Below are positions 8,296-16,737 of a stretch of 64,000 nucleotides of DNA, piece by piece. Origin of the DNA: Streptomyces musisoli. Its GTDB lineage: Bacteria > Actinomycetota > Actinomycetes > Streptomycetales > Streptomycetaceae. Both the position numbers and the translations under genes were made by a program. The stretch is from positions 248,001 through 312,000 of the forward strand of contig NZ_JAERRH010000008.1 in assembly GCF_016741855.1 (NCBI RefSeq). Reading direction: 5' to 3'. Numbering within the stretch: position 1 is the stretch's first letter; every line of letters begins with the position of its first letter. Below the pieces are notes generated by a model. That model did no database searches and was not told the DNA's origin. It was given only the letters and a program-made list of their open reading frames with translations.

Positions 8296-11200
8296 TCATC
8301 CCCTCCCCACGAGGGCCTGCCACGACAGGGCGCGCAGGATCCCGTCCGGCGTGGCGTCGCCGCCGTACAGGTGGAAGTGGTTCGTCTGGTCACCGCCGCC
8401 GCCGGGGCCGCCGTACACCGCGGCGAGTTGGCCCCCGGTCGGTGTCGCGGACAGGGCCGCGCCCACACCGCCGGCCGCGTTCAGGGCGCGCGACGCTACA
8501 TCGGTGACGGCGCCGACGACGCGGTGTGCGGTGGCGAGGACACCGCCGCGCAGCCCTTCCATGTCCATCACGCCGAGTTCGTGGAACGCGCGGCTCGGGC
8601 TGTGTGTCTTGTGCTTCTTCTTGACCGCCTTCAGCATTCGCTCGGCGATCGACTCCATGATCTGCTCGATGCGTTTCTGCTGAGATTTCAGTCCGTTGAC
8701 CAGGCCCTGGGCCGCTTTGATGCCCGCTCCGTACAGGGCATCGCCCACCGTCTTGCCGGTGTCCGTCGCGCTCTTGTTCAGCTTCCCCTGAAGATCGTTG
8801 ATCTTCTTCAGTTCTGCGGGCGTCGCCTTGGCGAGCGCCTCGGCCGTGGCTGCGCCACCCTCTACCCCCGCGTCCGCGATCTGCTGGAGCAGGTCCGAAC
8901 GCAGGCCCATCTTTTTCAGCCGGGAAATATTCGCCTGGAATCGCTGCGTGGCTTTGAGGGACTGCTGCAGTTCAACCGTGATGGCCTTCACCGAGTTGAC
9001 ATCGGAGTGCCCGGTGGTGATGTTCGCCTCACGGAGGATCCCGGCGCGGATATCGGAAGCGGCTTTGTTGCGGGCTTTGGTCAGATCGGAAAGCCGCTTT
9101 TCGGCCGCGGCGAGTTTCTTAACCACCTTGTCCCGGGAGGTGACAAGCCGCTCCAGTTCCCGAGTGGAGTGGGCGAGCGTCTTCCCGATACCGCTCCGAA
9201 CATTTGCGGGTAGAGCCTTGGTGATTGAGGCCAGCTTCGCCCGCAGTTGAGCAGTGGTGCCGTCGATTCCCCTGATGAAACCGAGGATGAGCAGACGACC
9301 GGCCGGGGTGAGGATCTTGGCGTCCTTCTGCTTCGGACCCTTCCAGTTCGGAAGGCTATTGGTCAGCGCGCCAAGGACTCCCTGCACGCTGGGAATCGCG
9401 GAGCGGATACCGTCAATGAACCCCTGGACCAGGCTAACGCCAGCGTTGACCAGTACGCCGCGCATGCTGCCCACTGCGCTAGCGGCACGCGACGGGAGAC
9501 TCCGCACGGTGGAGACTGCCTGATCGATCATGTCCTGAATCGTGCGTACGGTCCAGTTCTTGGCGTCACCGATGCCTGAGATCATGACAGACACGAACTG
9601 CGCCACATATCCGGAGATACGCGACGGGAGACTCCGGAACGCGTTGACGTGAAAGTCAATCATCTTCTGAATAAGGACCCGGGAGGTCTCACTCGCCGAT
9701 GCGAAATCACCTCGCAGGAGATCAGCGACAACCGAAATAGCCGGAGCGACTACCTTAACCAGGAAATCCGCCAGGCCCTTAAAAGCGGGCGTCAGAAGCT
9801 TCGTTAGCCCCTCGGCCACAATCGCGACGATCGGCGAGAGAGCGGCGATCAGATCGCTCACGGCTTGCAGCAGCGGGACCAGCGCGGGCAGCAGCGCCGC
9901 AATCAGTTGGCCGATCAGATCGAGCAGCGGTAGCGCAGCGATGATCACTTGTCCGACGACCCCGGCCAGTTCCACCAGCACCGGGCCGAGCTGCTCAAGG
10001 ATCGGCTGCAATGCCTCGCCGAGCGCGATGATCAGTTCCTGCACCGGCGGGCCGAGTTCGGCGAGGACGGGAGCGATCAGCCCGAGGGCCTCACCGAGCA
10101 ACGGCGCCGCCGTCGTCGCGAGCGTCGACATGGTCTCGAACAGGGCCTGTAGCCCCTCCTGCACCTCGGGTGTCGCGAACGCTTCCGCAAGGGCCCCGGT
10201 GATCTGTTGGAGGGTGCCGATCAGTCCGCCGCCGGACGTCTGCGCCGCCGAGAACACGGACCCCACGATCGAGAACACGTTGCCGGCGACGTCCGCGAGT
10301 TGGCCGAGGAGATCGATCGCGTCCTCGATCGCGTCTTCCATCGCGCCGGATTCGAACGCCTTGCCCAGCCGGTCACCGATCTTCTTCGCGAGGCCGTCCG
10401 CGCCCTTGGTCAGCCGCTCGAAGCTGGGGCCGGCCGCGGCGCCGATCTGGCCGAGCGCCGTGACGACCACCTTCGGAATGCCTGCGAGGTTGTGCAGACC
10501 CTTACTCGCTGAGCCCAACGCCCGCCCCAACGTGCCGGAGTCCGCGAGATCCTTGCCGGCCTCCAGGGCGCCCTTGGCCATCTCGTTGAGCGCGCCGCCC
10601 GCCGACTTGAGGTTCGTCCGCAGGACCGGCAGGACGCTCGTCCCGGTGCGCTTCAGCTGATCGCCCAGCCCCTTGAACACCTCGTCCTGCACGTCCTGCT
10701 GTAGCTGATGCAGCGCGGGCGCCGCGTCGTGGACGGCGGCCGCGAACTTCCTCGCTTCCGGGCTGAGCTTCTTCAGCGCCTCGGCGTAGTCCTCCGCCTT
10801 GGACGGATCGAGCGCGGCCGACAGGGCGTCGTCCATACCGACGGCCGCCAGCTTCACCGCGCCCGAGGCCAGCTGCACCGCGGCCATGCCGGTGACCGCG
10901 ACACCGGCCGCAGGGGCGACGTTCGCCAGCGTGGTGACGACGCTCGCGGCGGCCGGCACGATCGCGCCGAGCCCGGCCGCCGTACGGCCCAGGGACGCGC
11001 CGAGCCCGCCGAGGCTGCCAAGCGCGCCGCCAAGCCTGCCCAGCAGACCGTGAACGCGGCCGAGGCGGTCCTCGTCCACGTTGACGTTGATGTCCACGTC
11101 CGTGCCGTCCACGCGGCGCGCGGCGGCGAGGAGACTGTCCAGCTGCGCCGCAGCTTGCCGGGTCGTGGCCCGTACGTTGATGTCCGGGTGCTGGTCGGAC

Positions 11201-11523
11201 AGGCGCTGGATGTGCGGCTGGAGTTCGTTGACCCGGCGCAGCGCCTCCTCGATGGAGATGTCCACGCCGATGCGCTGGTTGGACAGCTCGGCCATCTCGC
11301 GGCGCACCCGAGCCAAGTCCCGGTCCAGGTCGCTGCTGTTGCCGTCGATCTGAATTGCGGGCAGGCGCGACGTGAGGTCGCGTAGCTCACGCTGGATGCC
11401 TGCGCCGAGCGCAGCGCCCATGCTGGAGCCCTGCCGGCTCGCGTCCGCGATGGCGCCGCTGATGCCGTCGAGGTTGACCGCCAACCGGCTGACGAGGTTC
11501 GGCAGGTCGATGTCGTCGGCCAC
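8296..11523 (-). CDS. Tail tape measure protein
   Basis: 1075 aa, the largest prophage protein. The GTG start at 11523 has a strong GGAGG site upstream. Long alanine/leucine-rich helices and coiled coils fill the N-terminal ~150 and central regions. Several hydrophobic stretches occur between ~170-230 and ~440-600 (for example LVELAGVVGQVIIAALPLL), as usual for tape measures. It sets tail length and is ejected with the DNA. It follows the gpG/gpGT chaperone genes, the conserved siphovirus order. Confidence 0.9.
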   Translation of the reverse strand: MADDIDLPNLVSRLAVNLDGISGAIADASRQGSSMGAALGAGIQRELRDLTSRLPAIQIDGNSSDLDRDLARVRREMAELSNQRIGVDISIEEALRRVNELQPHIQRLSDQHPDINVRATTRQAAAQLDSLLAAARRVDGTDVDINVNVDEDRLGRVHGLLGRLGGALGSLGGLGASLGRTAAGLGAIVPAAASVVTTLANVAPAAGVAVTGMAAVQLASGAVKLAAVGMDDALSAALDPSKAEDYAEALKKLSPEARKFAAAVHDAAPALHQLQQDVQDEVFKGLGDQLKRTGTSVLPVLRTNLKSAGGALNEMAKGALEAGKDLADSGTLGRALGSASKGLHNLAGIPKVVVTALGQIGAAAGPSFERLTKGADGLAKKIGDRLGKAFESGAMEDAIEDAIDLLGQLADVAGNVFSIVGSVFSAAQTSGGGLIGTLQQITGALAEAFATPEVQEGLQALFETMSTLATTAAPLLGEALGLIAPVLAELGPPVQELIIALGEALQPILEQLGPVLVELAGVVGQVIIAALPLLDLIGQLIAALLPALVPLLQAVSDLIAALSPIVAIVAEGLTKLLTPAFKGLADFLVKVVAPAISVVADLLRGDFASASETSRVLIQKMIDFHVNAFRSLPSRISGYVAQFVSVMISGIGDAKNWTVRTIQDMIDQAVSTVRSLPSRAASAVGSMRGVLVNAGVSLVQGFIDGIRSAIPSVQGVLGALTNSLPNWKGPKQKDAKILTPAGRLLILGFIRGIDGTTAQLRAKLASITKALPANVRSGIGKTLAHSTRELERLVTSRDKVVKKLAAAEKRLSDLTKARNKAASDIRAGILREANITTGHSDVNSVKAITVELQQSLKATQRFQANISRLKKMGLRSDLLQQIADAGVEGGAATAEALAKATPAELKKINDLQGKLNKSATDTGKTVGDALYGAGIKAAQGLVNGLKSQQKRIEQIMESIAERMLKAVKKKHKTHSPSRAFHELGVMDMEGLRGGVLATAHRVVGAVTDVASRALNAAGGVGAALSATPTGGQLAAVYGGPGGGGDQTNHFHLYGGDATPDGILRALSWQALVGRG

Positions 11524-11534
11524 GGGTCACCTCC

Positions 11535-12172
11535 TCACGCTCGGGTCATGCGGGCCATCTCCAGCAGGCCGGGGCCGGACTGGGTGGACTGGGGACGGGT
11601 GCCGCCGGTCTGGTGGGCGGCTTGGTGTTCGTCGGCCAGCGCGAGTAGCTGGCCGAGCGTCATGTCCCAGAAGTCACCGGGCGGAATCTGGAGGGCACCG
11701 ACGGCGAGGTAGTAGAGCTGAGACCAGGGGATACCGTCTCCACCGCCGCCCCCTCCGGGGCGTCGTCGTTTCCCCCCAGGCCCTCCAGCGCCTTCGAGAA
11801 CGCGCTGTTGAAAGCGCCGACATAGTCGTGCAGCTTGGACGGCAGCAGCAGGTCCGCGAGGTCCGCGCCGTCCGTGCGGCGCCGGAAGGTGACGTCACCG
11901 GTGATGCGGCGCTCGCCCTTGGCGTCCTGGTGCTCGCGGTAGTGCGGCTCGAATCCGCCGGGCCCGAGGCACCCGGAGCCCACAAGCTGGATGATCGGGC
12001 CGAACGCGGCCCCGTGGCCGGTGGTGTCGATGGCGCCCTGTACGGCGTTGATCGAGCCGTAGCGCTGCTCGAGGAGCGCGATGGCCCTCATGGAGTAGCG
12101 GAGGGTGATCTCAGTGCCGTCGGACAGCGGGATGGTGCCGCCGTCGCCGAGCAGGTCCATTCCTGCGGTCAT
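11535..12172 (-). CDS. Tail assembly chaperone gpGT, made by -1 frameshift from gpG
   Basis: About 212 aa if ribosomes slip at 11774-11768. After the slip the -1 frame stays open to a TGA at 11537-11535 and reads IPWSQLYYLAVGALQIPPGD then FWDMTLGQLLALADEHQ. That Trp-rich pattern (PWxxLY ... FWxMT) is typical of the gpT half of lambda-like tail chaperones. The frame ends 12 nt before the tape measure start. gpGT is expected to bind the tape measure protein and recruit major tail protein. The slip itself is inferred. Confidence 0.75.
11660..12172 (-). CDS. Tail assembly chaperone gpG
   Basis: 170 aa unshifted product. The N-terminal ~135 residues (DGTEITLRYSMRAIALLEQRYGS) match the tail-chaperone family found between major tail protein and tape measure. 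After the slip site the last ~37 residues are Ser/Pro/Thr-rich and look like out-of-frame readthrough, which supports the idea that the conserved protein ends near the slip. The long form is described separately. Confidence 0.75.
   Translation of the reverse strand: MTAGMDLLGDGGTIPLSDGTEITLRYSMRAIALLEQRYGSINAVQGAIDTTGHGAAFGPIIQLVGSGCLGPGGFEPHYREHQDAKGERRITGDVTFRRRTDGADLADLLLPSKLHDYVGAFNSAFSKALEGLGGNDDAPEGAAVETVSPGLSSTTSPSVPSRFRPVTSGT
11768..11774 (-). other. Programmed -1 ribosomal frameshift slip site
   Basis: On the minus strand the heptamer GGGAAAC reads G GGA AAC in the gpG frame, an X XXY YYZ heptamer differing from lambda's G GGA AAG only in the last base. It sits within a run of six G followed by AAA. 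A -1 shift joins gpG to the gpT-like frame. Confidence 0.75.
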
Positions 12173-12265
12173 GGTGGTGTGTCCCTCGGTGAGTGCCGGG
12201 TTTCGGCCTGCGGATGGGGCGGGGCCGGGCCGGGCGCGATGAGCGAGGACGCGCCCGACCCGGGG

Positions 12266-12838
12266 TCAGGAAGCGGGGATGGGGGTGCGGGTCTCGTTCA
12301 GGACGACGCTGATCCAGTCGCCGGACGACTGGAGCGGGTCCGCGTCCGCGGTGAAGGACGCGATGCGGTAGTCCTCTTCGGCGAACCCGAGGTCGGGGAA
12401 CGCGCTGAGGGTGAGCTTGTGGAGGATCACGTGCGCGTCACCGCCGACGATGTCCGTACCTCCCGGCGGAGTGATGCCCTCCAGCTTGAACGGCGGCAGG
12501 TTCGCGTCGTCGCTGTTGAGGTCCCACCGGGTGACCTGACTCGGTGTGGTGCCCGAGTCGGTGACCGCGCCACCGATGATCGCAGCGAGGACGTCCAGCG
12601 ACATCTTGGCGTGCGACACGCTGACCTGAATGTTCGTGATCGTGGAGTTCGACGCCAACTTGATGTTGTCGCCGCGCAGGGCCTTGACCTCCACGTCGCC
12701 GCTGACCTCGAAGGTCTTGATGCCGGGCACGTCGATGGGGGTGCTGTACGTCGGGGATCCGCCGAACGGGTCGGCAGTCAGAACGCTGATCTTGGCGTCC
12801 TGAATTCCGTACATGCGGGTGAAGCGCTGGAGCGGCAT
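12266..12838 (-). CDS. Major tail protein
   Basis: 190 aa from ATG 12838. Beta-rich sequence (IDVPGIKTFEVSGDVEVKAL, VSVSHAKMSLDVLAAIIGG) typical of actinophage tail-tube subunits. It lies just before the gpG/gpGT chaperone genes, as in nearly all siphoviruses. It would polymerise around the tape measure to build the tail tube. In-frame sequence upstream of 12838 is low-complexity and overlaps the neighbouring gene, so the shorter start is preferred. Confidence 0.8.
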   Translation of the reverse strand: MPLQRFTRMYGIQDAKISVLTADPFGGSPTYSTPIDVPGIKTFEVSGDVEVKALRGDNIKLASNSTITNIQVSVSHAKMSLDVLAAIIGGAVTDSGTTPSQVTRWDLNSDDANLPPFKLEGITPPGGTDIVGGDAHVILHKLTLSAFPDLGFAEEDYRIASFTADADPLQSSGDWISVVLNETRTPIPAS

Positions 12839-12872
12839 GACGTGTGTGTCCTTCCTGGTGCCGGGGTTCGGC

Positions 12873-13178
12873 TCATCCCTCGGGCGGAGTGTCCGGGGCG
12901 GGGTCGGGATCGGGGACGGTGCCGAGCACCGAGCCGGGCAGCAGCGCGGCAAGCGCCTCATCGGGGGTGCCGGCGTCCTGCCGGTAGACGGTGGAGTCGA
13001 CCACCCACCACGACGTGCCGGGACGGCCCTCGACGGGGTAGACGGTGGCGGCGCCGTCGGTCAGGCCCGAGTCGGGCGGGACGGTCAGGCACGGAGCACC
13101 GGGGACCGGCGGCCAGCAGCGGCCGAGGTAGCTGACCACGTCGTCGTGCGCGAGCGGGGTGTAGACGGGAGGGTTCAC
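12873..13178 (-). CDS. Unidentified small protein between tail genes
   Basis: 101 aa, ATG 13178 overlapping the upstream stop (ATGA). Opens MNPPVYTPLAHDDVVSYLG and contains GTSWWVVDSTVY; the C-terminus is proline/aspartate-rich. Cotranscribed with tail genes, so probably a head-tail or tail accessory protein. No family recognised. Confidence 0.55.
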   Translation of the reverse strand: MNPPVYTPLAHDDVVSYLGRCWPPVPGAPCLTVPPDSGLTDGAATVYPVEGRPGTSWWVVDSTVYRQDAGTPDEALAALLPGSVLGTVPDPDPAPDTPPEG

Positions 13179-13618
13179 GTCGGGGTCACCTCTTGGGTGA
13201 GCAGGGCGCGGCGCACGGTCACGGTGATGGAGTGGCGCACTCGGTTGTCGGTGATGGGGATGCGGTCGATGTCCTGCACGCGGACAGCGGTCACGTGGGC
13301 CGGGTGCGCGGGGAGGGTGCAGCCGTGCAGTGCGGCGGCGATGGCCTCGGCCAGCCCGTACCGCTCGGTGACTCGCGTGCTGCGGGCGCCGGTCTTCACC
13401 CGGGCCAGCTGCACGAGGTCGACTGTGAGGGTCTCGGTGATCTGCGGGTCCTCGCCCGCGTCCCCGGCCGCGCGCAGGTCGACGGCCGCGGGCATGCCCT
13501 CCTGCACGACGATGTACGGCTCGGCCTGCCCCTCGCGCGGGCCGTCACGGAACACCGGTACCCCGAACGCGAGGGACTCCAGCCGGGCCTTGATCGCACC
13601 CGCAGTGCTCGCAGCCAT
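13175..13618 (-). CDS. Tail terminator / minor tail completion protein
   Basis: 147 aa from ATG 13618, sharing a base with the upstream stop (TGATG). Alternating strands such as LTVDLVQLARVKTG and RHSITVTVRRALL fit the tail-terminator fold (gpU-like), which caps the tail tube. Position between the gp10-like connector and the major tail protein is the expected one. Assignment rests mainly on order. Confidence 0.55.
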   Translation of the reverse strand: MAASTAGAIKARLESLAFGVPVFRDGPREGQAEPYIVVQEGMPAAVDLRAAGDAGEDPQITETLTVDLVQLARVKTGARSTRVTERYGLAEAIAAALHGCTLPAHPAHVTAVRVQDIDRIPITDNRVRHSITVTVRRALLTQEVTPT

Positions 13619-14088
13619 CAGCGCCGCCCGATCTGCGAGGCGTGCGCCCGCCAAAAGATCTCGGTCATGGCGATGGCCGGCCGCAGGAACGGCCGCGCAG
13701 CGGTGCCGGGATGGTTCACCTTGGCGACCGGGTGCGCGGCGCCCGGCCAGTACAGGGCCTGCTTGTACTTAGGCTTGATGACGTGCGGGGCGGTGCCGTA
13801 CTCCACGGCCGCCGCATAGTTCACGTTCGTACCGATGACGTAGCCGAGGGACCGGCCGCCACCCTCGGCGCGCGACACGATCGAGGACCGCAGCCGGCCA
13901 GTATCGACCGGGGCCCGGCGGCGCGCCTCGTTCTGCACGTCGATCCGGGTCCGTTCCACAGCGCGGGCGACGTCGTCCGACATGCGGCCGAACCACCGGC
14001 GGAGACCGCGCTCGTACGCGCGGGTGTTGATCGTGGTCCGGGCCTCGGCCCGCATCCCCACAGAGACGCTGCGGCGTACACGCACCAT
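13618..14088 (-). CDS. HK97 gp10-like head-tail joining protein
   Basis: 156 aa from ATG 14088 (TGATG overlap). Shows the gp10-like pattern: a basic helical N-terminus with RTRIDVQNEARRRAPVDTG, then RLRSSI, then YAAAVEYGTAPHVIKP and a C-terminal FLRPAI. This family forms the neck between connector and tail. The long upstream in-frame sequence is arginine-rich readthrough of the neighbouring gene and is excluded. Confidence 0.75.
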   Translation of the reverse strand: MVRVRRSVSVGMRAEARTTINTRAYERGLRRWFGRMSDDVARAVERTRIDVQNEARRRAPVDTGRLRSSIVSRAEGGGRSLGYVIGTNVNYAAAVEYGTAPHVIKPKYKQALYWPGAAHPVAKVNHPGTAARPFLRPAIAMTEIFWRAHASQIGRR

Positions 14089-14774
14089 CAGACTCCCCCG
14101 ATCAGCGACGGGCCGCGGTTCAGGTAACCCGCCAACAGGGCGTCGACCTGCGTCGATCCGGTCGACGCCGACGGAGAGACATGCGTCTCCGGCGACGCCC
14201 CCTCGGTGTCCTCGATGGCTACGTTGTTGCCCTCGTCGTCCACCGTGAGCGTCGGATCCTGCGCGACGTCTGCGTCCGAGGGCTGAGCCTGCGCCTGGAG
14301 ATGAGCGGCCAGCAGCGCGCACGCCTGCTGCACCAGCAGCGGCGCCGACGCGTACCCGAAGACGCCGACCACCTTGACCTGCTCGGCACCCCACCGCTCC
14401 CACAGCCCGAGCCATCCCCCGTTGTACGACTCGGCCCCTACCACCAAGTCGTCGTATCCACCCCATGCGAGGTGCACGGCGTCGACCTGTCCGAGCACGT
14501 CAGACGAGGTGACACGCCAGGCAGACGACGGGATCGACGGGCCGTCGTCTGCCTGGAGCACGGGCATGACCGCGGTGATTTGGCGAACGCGGCGCGGAAG
14601 GATGACCAGTCCATCCGCGCCGACGTCCGCCACCACCACCAGGTCAGTTGGCTCAAATACCTGTTGGGTGTACGCGTCGATCCGCTCCCGGGCAGCAGCG
14701 ATCCACGCGGCTACCTCGGCGTCCGTGCCGGTGCAGCCCGCGTCTCGCGCGGCATCGAGGGAGCAGTACGCCAT
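14088..14774 (-). CDS. Head-tail adaptor (gp6-like connector)
   Basis: 228 aa. The N-terminus (CSLDAARDAGCTGTDAEVAAWI AAARERIDAY, shown here split) matches the helical gp6/gp15 adaptor start. The middle is beta-rich (WGAEQVKVVGVFGYASAP), followed by LLVQQACALLAAHLQAQ and a disordered acidic C-terminus. It would dock onto the portal ring after packaging. Confidence 0.7.
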   Translation of the reverse strand: MAYCSLDAARDAGCTGTDAEVAAWIAAARERIDAYTQQVFEPTDLVVVADVGADGLVILPRRVRQITAVMPVLQADDGPSIPSSAWRVTSSDVLGQVDAVHLAWGGYDDLVVGAESYNGGWLGLWERWGAEQVKVVGVFGYASAPLLVQQACALLAAHLQAQAQPSDADVAQDPTLTVDDEGNNVAIEDTEGASPETHVSPSASTGSTQVDALLAGYLNRGPSLIGGV

Positions 14775-14777
14775 GGG

Positions 14778-15074
14778 TCAGCCCTGCTCGCCCTCGGCGG
14801 TCTCGGACTGTTCGGCGTCGTCCAGCTCGCGACGCACGCCCTCGGTGATCGTGGCGCCCTTGGCCACGATCTGCCGGGCGTAGCCACCGGGGTGCTTGTG
14901 GACGACCGGGCCGGTGGGCTCGCCGGTGCCGGCCGCGTCGAGCGCGCGGAAAGCGTCGGACGGCGCGGTCTGGCCGACCTGCCATCCTTCGCCCGCGGCG
15001 TACTCCTGCGTGCGGATGGTGGCGGCCGGCTGCTCGGGGGTCTCGTCGGGGGTCTTGCTGCCACGCGTGGCCAT
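14778..15074 (-). CDS. Small head/connector-region protein, unidentified
   Basis: 98 aa from ATG 15074. Low-complexity N-terminus (MATRGSKTPDETPEQPAA), then EGWQVGQTAPSDAFRALD and GPVVHKHPGGYARQIVAKG, ending in an acidic tail. It lies between capsid and connector genes behind a terminator-like hairpin. Possibly a head decoration or Rho-domain-like accessory; not recognised. Confidence 0.6.
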   Translation of the reverse strand: MATRGSKTPDETPEQPAATIRTQEYAAGEGWQVGQTAPSDAFRALDAAGTGEPTGPVVHKHPGGYARQIVAKGATITEGVRRELDDAEQSETAEGEQG

Positions 15075-15115
15075 GAGATGGCTCCTCAGACTGAGAGGGG
15101 TGTCAGGGGTGGGGT

Positions 15116-15147
15116 GGGCGCGGCCGGGAACGGGGTCGGCCGCGCCC
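15116..15147 (-). terminator. Hairpin after the capsid gene
   Basis: GGGCGCGGCCG (15116-15126) and CGGCCGCGCCC (15137-15147) form a perfect 11-bp stem with a 10-nt loop, 11 nt past the capsid stop. No clear U-tract. Likely an attenuator lowering expression of genes after the capsid. Confidence 0.6.
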
Positions 15148-15157
15148 TGACTGGGGG

Positions 15158-16375
15158 TTACGGCGCGGCAGCGAACGTGATCTTCACGAACGCGGCCGGG
15201 GTGTGCACGGCCACATTCGCGCGGCGCTCGGCCAAGATCACCAAGGTGTTCGCGGTGAAGTAGTCCGCGTGCGAGTCGGTCATGAGGATCGTGATCCCCT
15301 GCCGCTCCCACAGGGTGGCGCCGGTCCGGAACCCGCCGAGGAGCGCCGTCCCCGCAGTCATGGCGACGGTGGTGACGACGACCAAACCCCACAGCCGCAT
15401 CGGCGCGCCCGGGTCGGTCACGTTCGCGATCACGCGGAACTGGCCGTTGGCGTCCTCGTCCAGCTCGATGTCCTGCCAGTCCATCGGGTTCATGACCACG
15501 GCGGTCGGCGGGTACAGCGCGAGTTCGCCCTGCGTCTTCGCCTTTCGCACGGTGATCAGCTTGGGGTCCGTCGAGCCGCTGCCCGGCTGGTACGTGCCGA
15601 TGCCGGGCGTGGTAAGGATGCCCTGCATTTCGGTGCTGCCGTTGCCGGTGAGGATCTCCCGGTCGAGCTTGTACTCCAGCCCGTACGTCAGCCGCCCGTT
15701 GATGTAGCCCATCAGCTGGGCGTTGTCGTCCGCAGCCTGCCTCGTGATCGGCACCCAGTGAGCCACAGTCTTCAGCGTGGTCGTGATCAGGTCGAACGAG
15801 AACGGCCCCGACTTGGGCTTGTCCCCGCCCTCGGCCACCACCGCAGCCTTGTTCCACGTGGACTGGGGACCAGAAGTGTCCCGCATGTACTCCAGCGTGG
15901 TGCCGTCCGACGTCTGCCGGTCCAGCAGATTCGCCACCAGCAGCGGCAGGTCCGGGGTCTGCGGGATGACCCCCGGAACCCGGGTGTTCTGCTGCGGCTG
16001 CGTGCCGGTCGTGACAGTGCCGGCGGGGGCGGCACGGTACTCCACCGCGAACTTTCCCTGCTTGCCGTTCGCGCGGAATGCCTCCAGCGCCTTGGAGCGG
16101 ACGAACGCCTCGGCCGCCGACACCGGGTCGGGGTTGCCACGGTCGTCCGGCTGCATGCCGGGCTGCACGCGGGTGTCCGGGTCCGGGTCGCCGGCCGGCA
16201 GCTGCGCGGCCTTGAGCGCGCGGAGCCGGGCGTCGCGCTGGTTGGCCTGCTCGATCTGCGCGGTGATCTGGTCGGCGCGCTGGAGCAGCTCGGCTACGTC
16301 GCCGTCGTAGTTGGGGTCCTGGAGCAGCCGCACCAGTTCGTCGCGCTGCTCCGTGAGGGTCGGTGCCGTGGGCAT
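15158..16375 (-). CDS. Major capsid protein, HK97 fold
   Basis: 405 aa from ATG 16375 with AGGAGG upstream. Residues ~1-60 are a coiled-coil delta/scaffold-like segment (LTEQRDELVRLLQD ... QITAQIEQANQRDARLRALK), expected to be removed by the protease. The rest shows HK97 hallmarks: LLDRQTSDGTTLEYMRDTSG, AHWVPITRQAADDNAQL, the LDREILTGNGS loop, and a C-terminal P-domain strand (TALLGGFRTGATLW). It forms the procapsid shell. Confidence 0.9.
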   Translation of the reverse strand: MPTAPTLTEQRDELVRLLQDPNYDGDVAELLQRADQITAQIEQANQRDARLRALKAAQLPAGDPDPDTRVQPGMQPDDRGNPDPVSAAEAFVRSKALEAFRANGKQGKFAVEYRAAPAGTVTTGTQPQQNTRVPGVIPQTPDLPLLVANLLDRQTSDGTTLEYMRDTSGPQSTWNKAAVVAEGGDKPKSGPFSFDLITTTLKTVAHWVPITRQAADDNAQLMGYINGRLTYGLEYKLDREILTGNGSTEMQGILTTPGIGTYQPGSGSTDPKLITVRKAKTQGELALYPPTAVVMNPMDWQDIELDEDANGQFRVIANVTDPGAPMRLWGLVVVTTVAMTAGTALLGGFRTGATLWERQGITILMTDSHADYFTANTLVILAERRANVAVHTPAAFVKITFAAAP

Positions 16376-16542
16376 CGGTTCCTCCTCGGTCCGTGGACGG
16401 CTCACAGCCGCCCATGCGTGATGGGTTGCTGCGTCCGTCTGTCACGGCCGGTGGATCGCGCCCGGCGTGCACTGGGCTTTCACGTCCGGTCAGTGCGGCC
16501 CGGATGGGTGGAGGGTAGATCGACTGACCGCGCGCGCGTGGG

Positions 16543-16560
16543 TGGGGTCTGCAATCCGCG
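16543..16560. repeat. 18-bp repeat, copy 1 (upstream of capsid)
   Basis: TGGGGTCTGCAATCCGCG is repeated exactly, in the same orientation, at 22167-22184. Each copy lies upstream of a minus-strand structural block (capsid here, terminase there). Candidate late-gene control site. Confidence 0.6.
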
Positions 16561-16574
16561 CGCGCAACGGGCGT

Positions 16575-16736
16575 CTACCGGCGTCGTCGGCCGCGGAAGC
16601 CGCGCCCACTGTGATGCTGCGGCAGCGTCCGGTACGGCTGCGATGCCTGATTGCGGTGCGCCCACTTCCGGGCGAACGGCAGCTTCCGCGCGAACGCCAT
16701 CCGCCACTGTGCCTTGGACACGAACCGGCGGGCCAT
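16575..16736 (-). CDS. 53-aa basic protein between protease and capsid
   Basis: Starts at ATG 16736, two bases past the protease stop (TGAGATG), and ends at TAG 16577-16575. It reads MARRFVSKAQWRMAFARKLP and ends in an Arg-rich tail. Twenty of its 53 residues are Arg, Lys or His. Similar very short MARRFVSxxQW-type proteins occur beside capsid genes in actinophages (from memory), with unknown role; nucleic-acid binding is plausible from charge. Translational coupling to the protease is likely. Confidence 0.65.
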   Translation of the reverse strand: MARRFVSKAQWRMAFARKLPFARKWAHRNQASQPYRTLPQHHSGRGFRGRRRR

Positions 16737-16737
16737 C

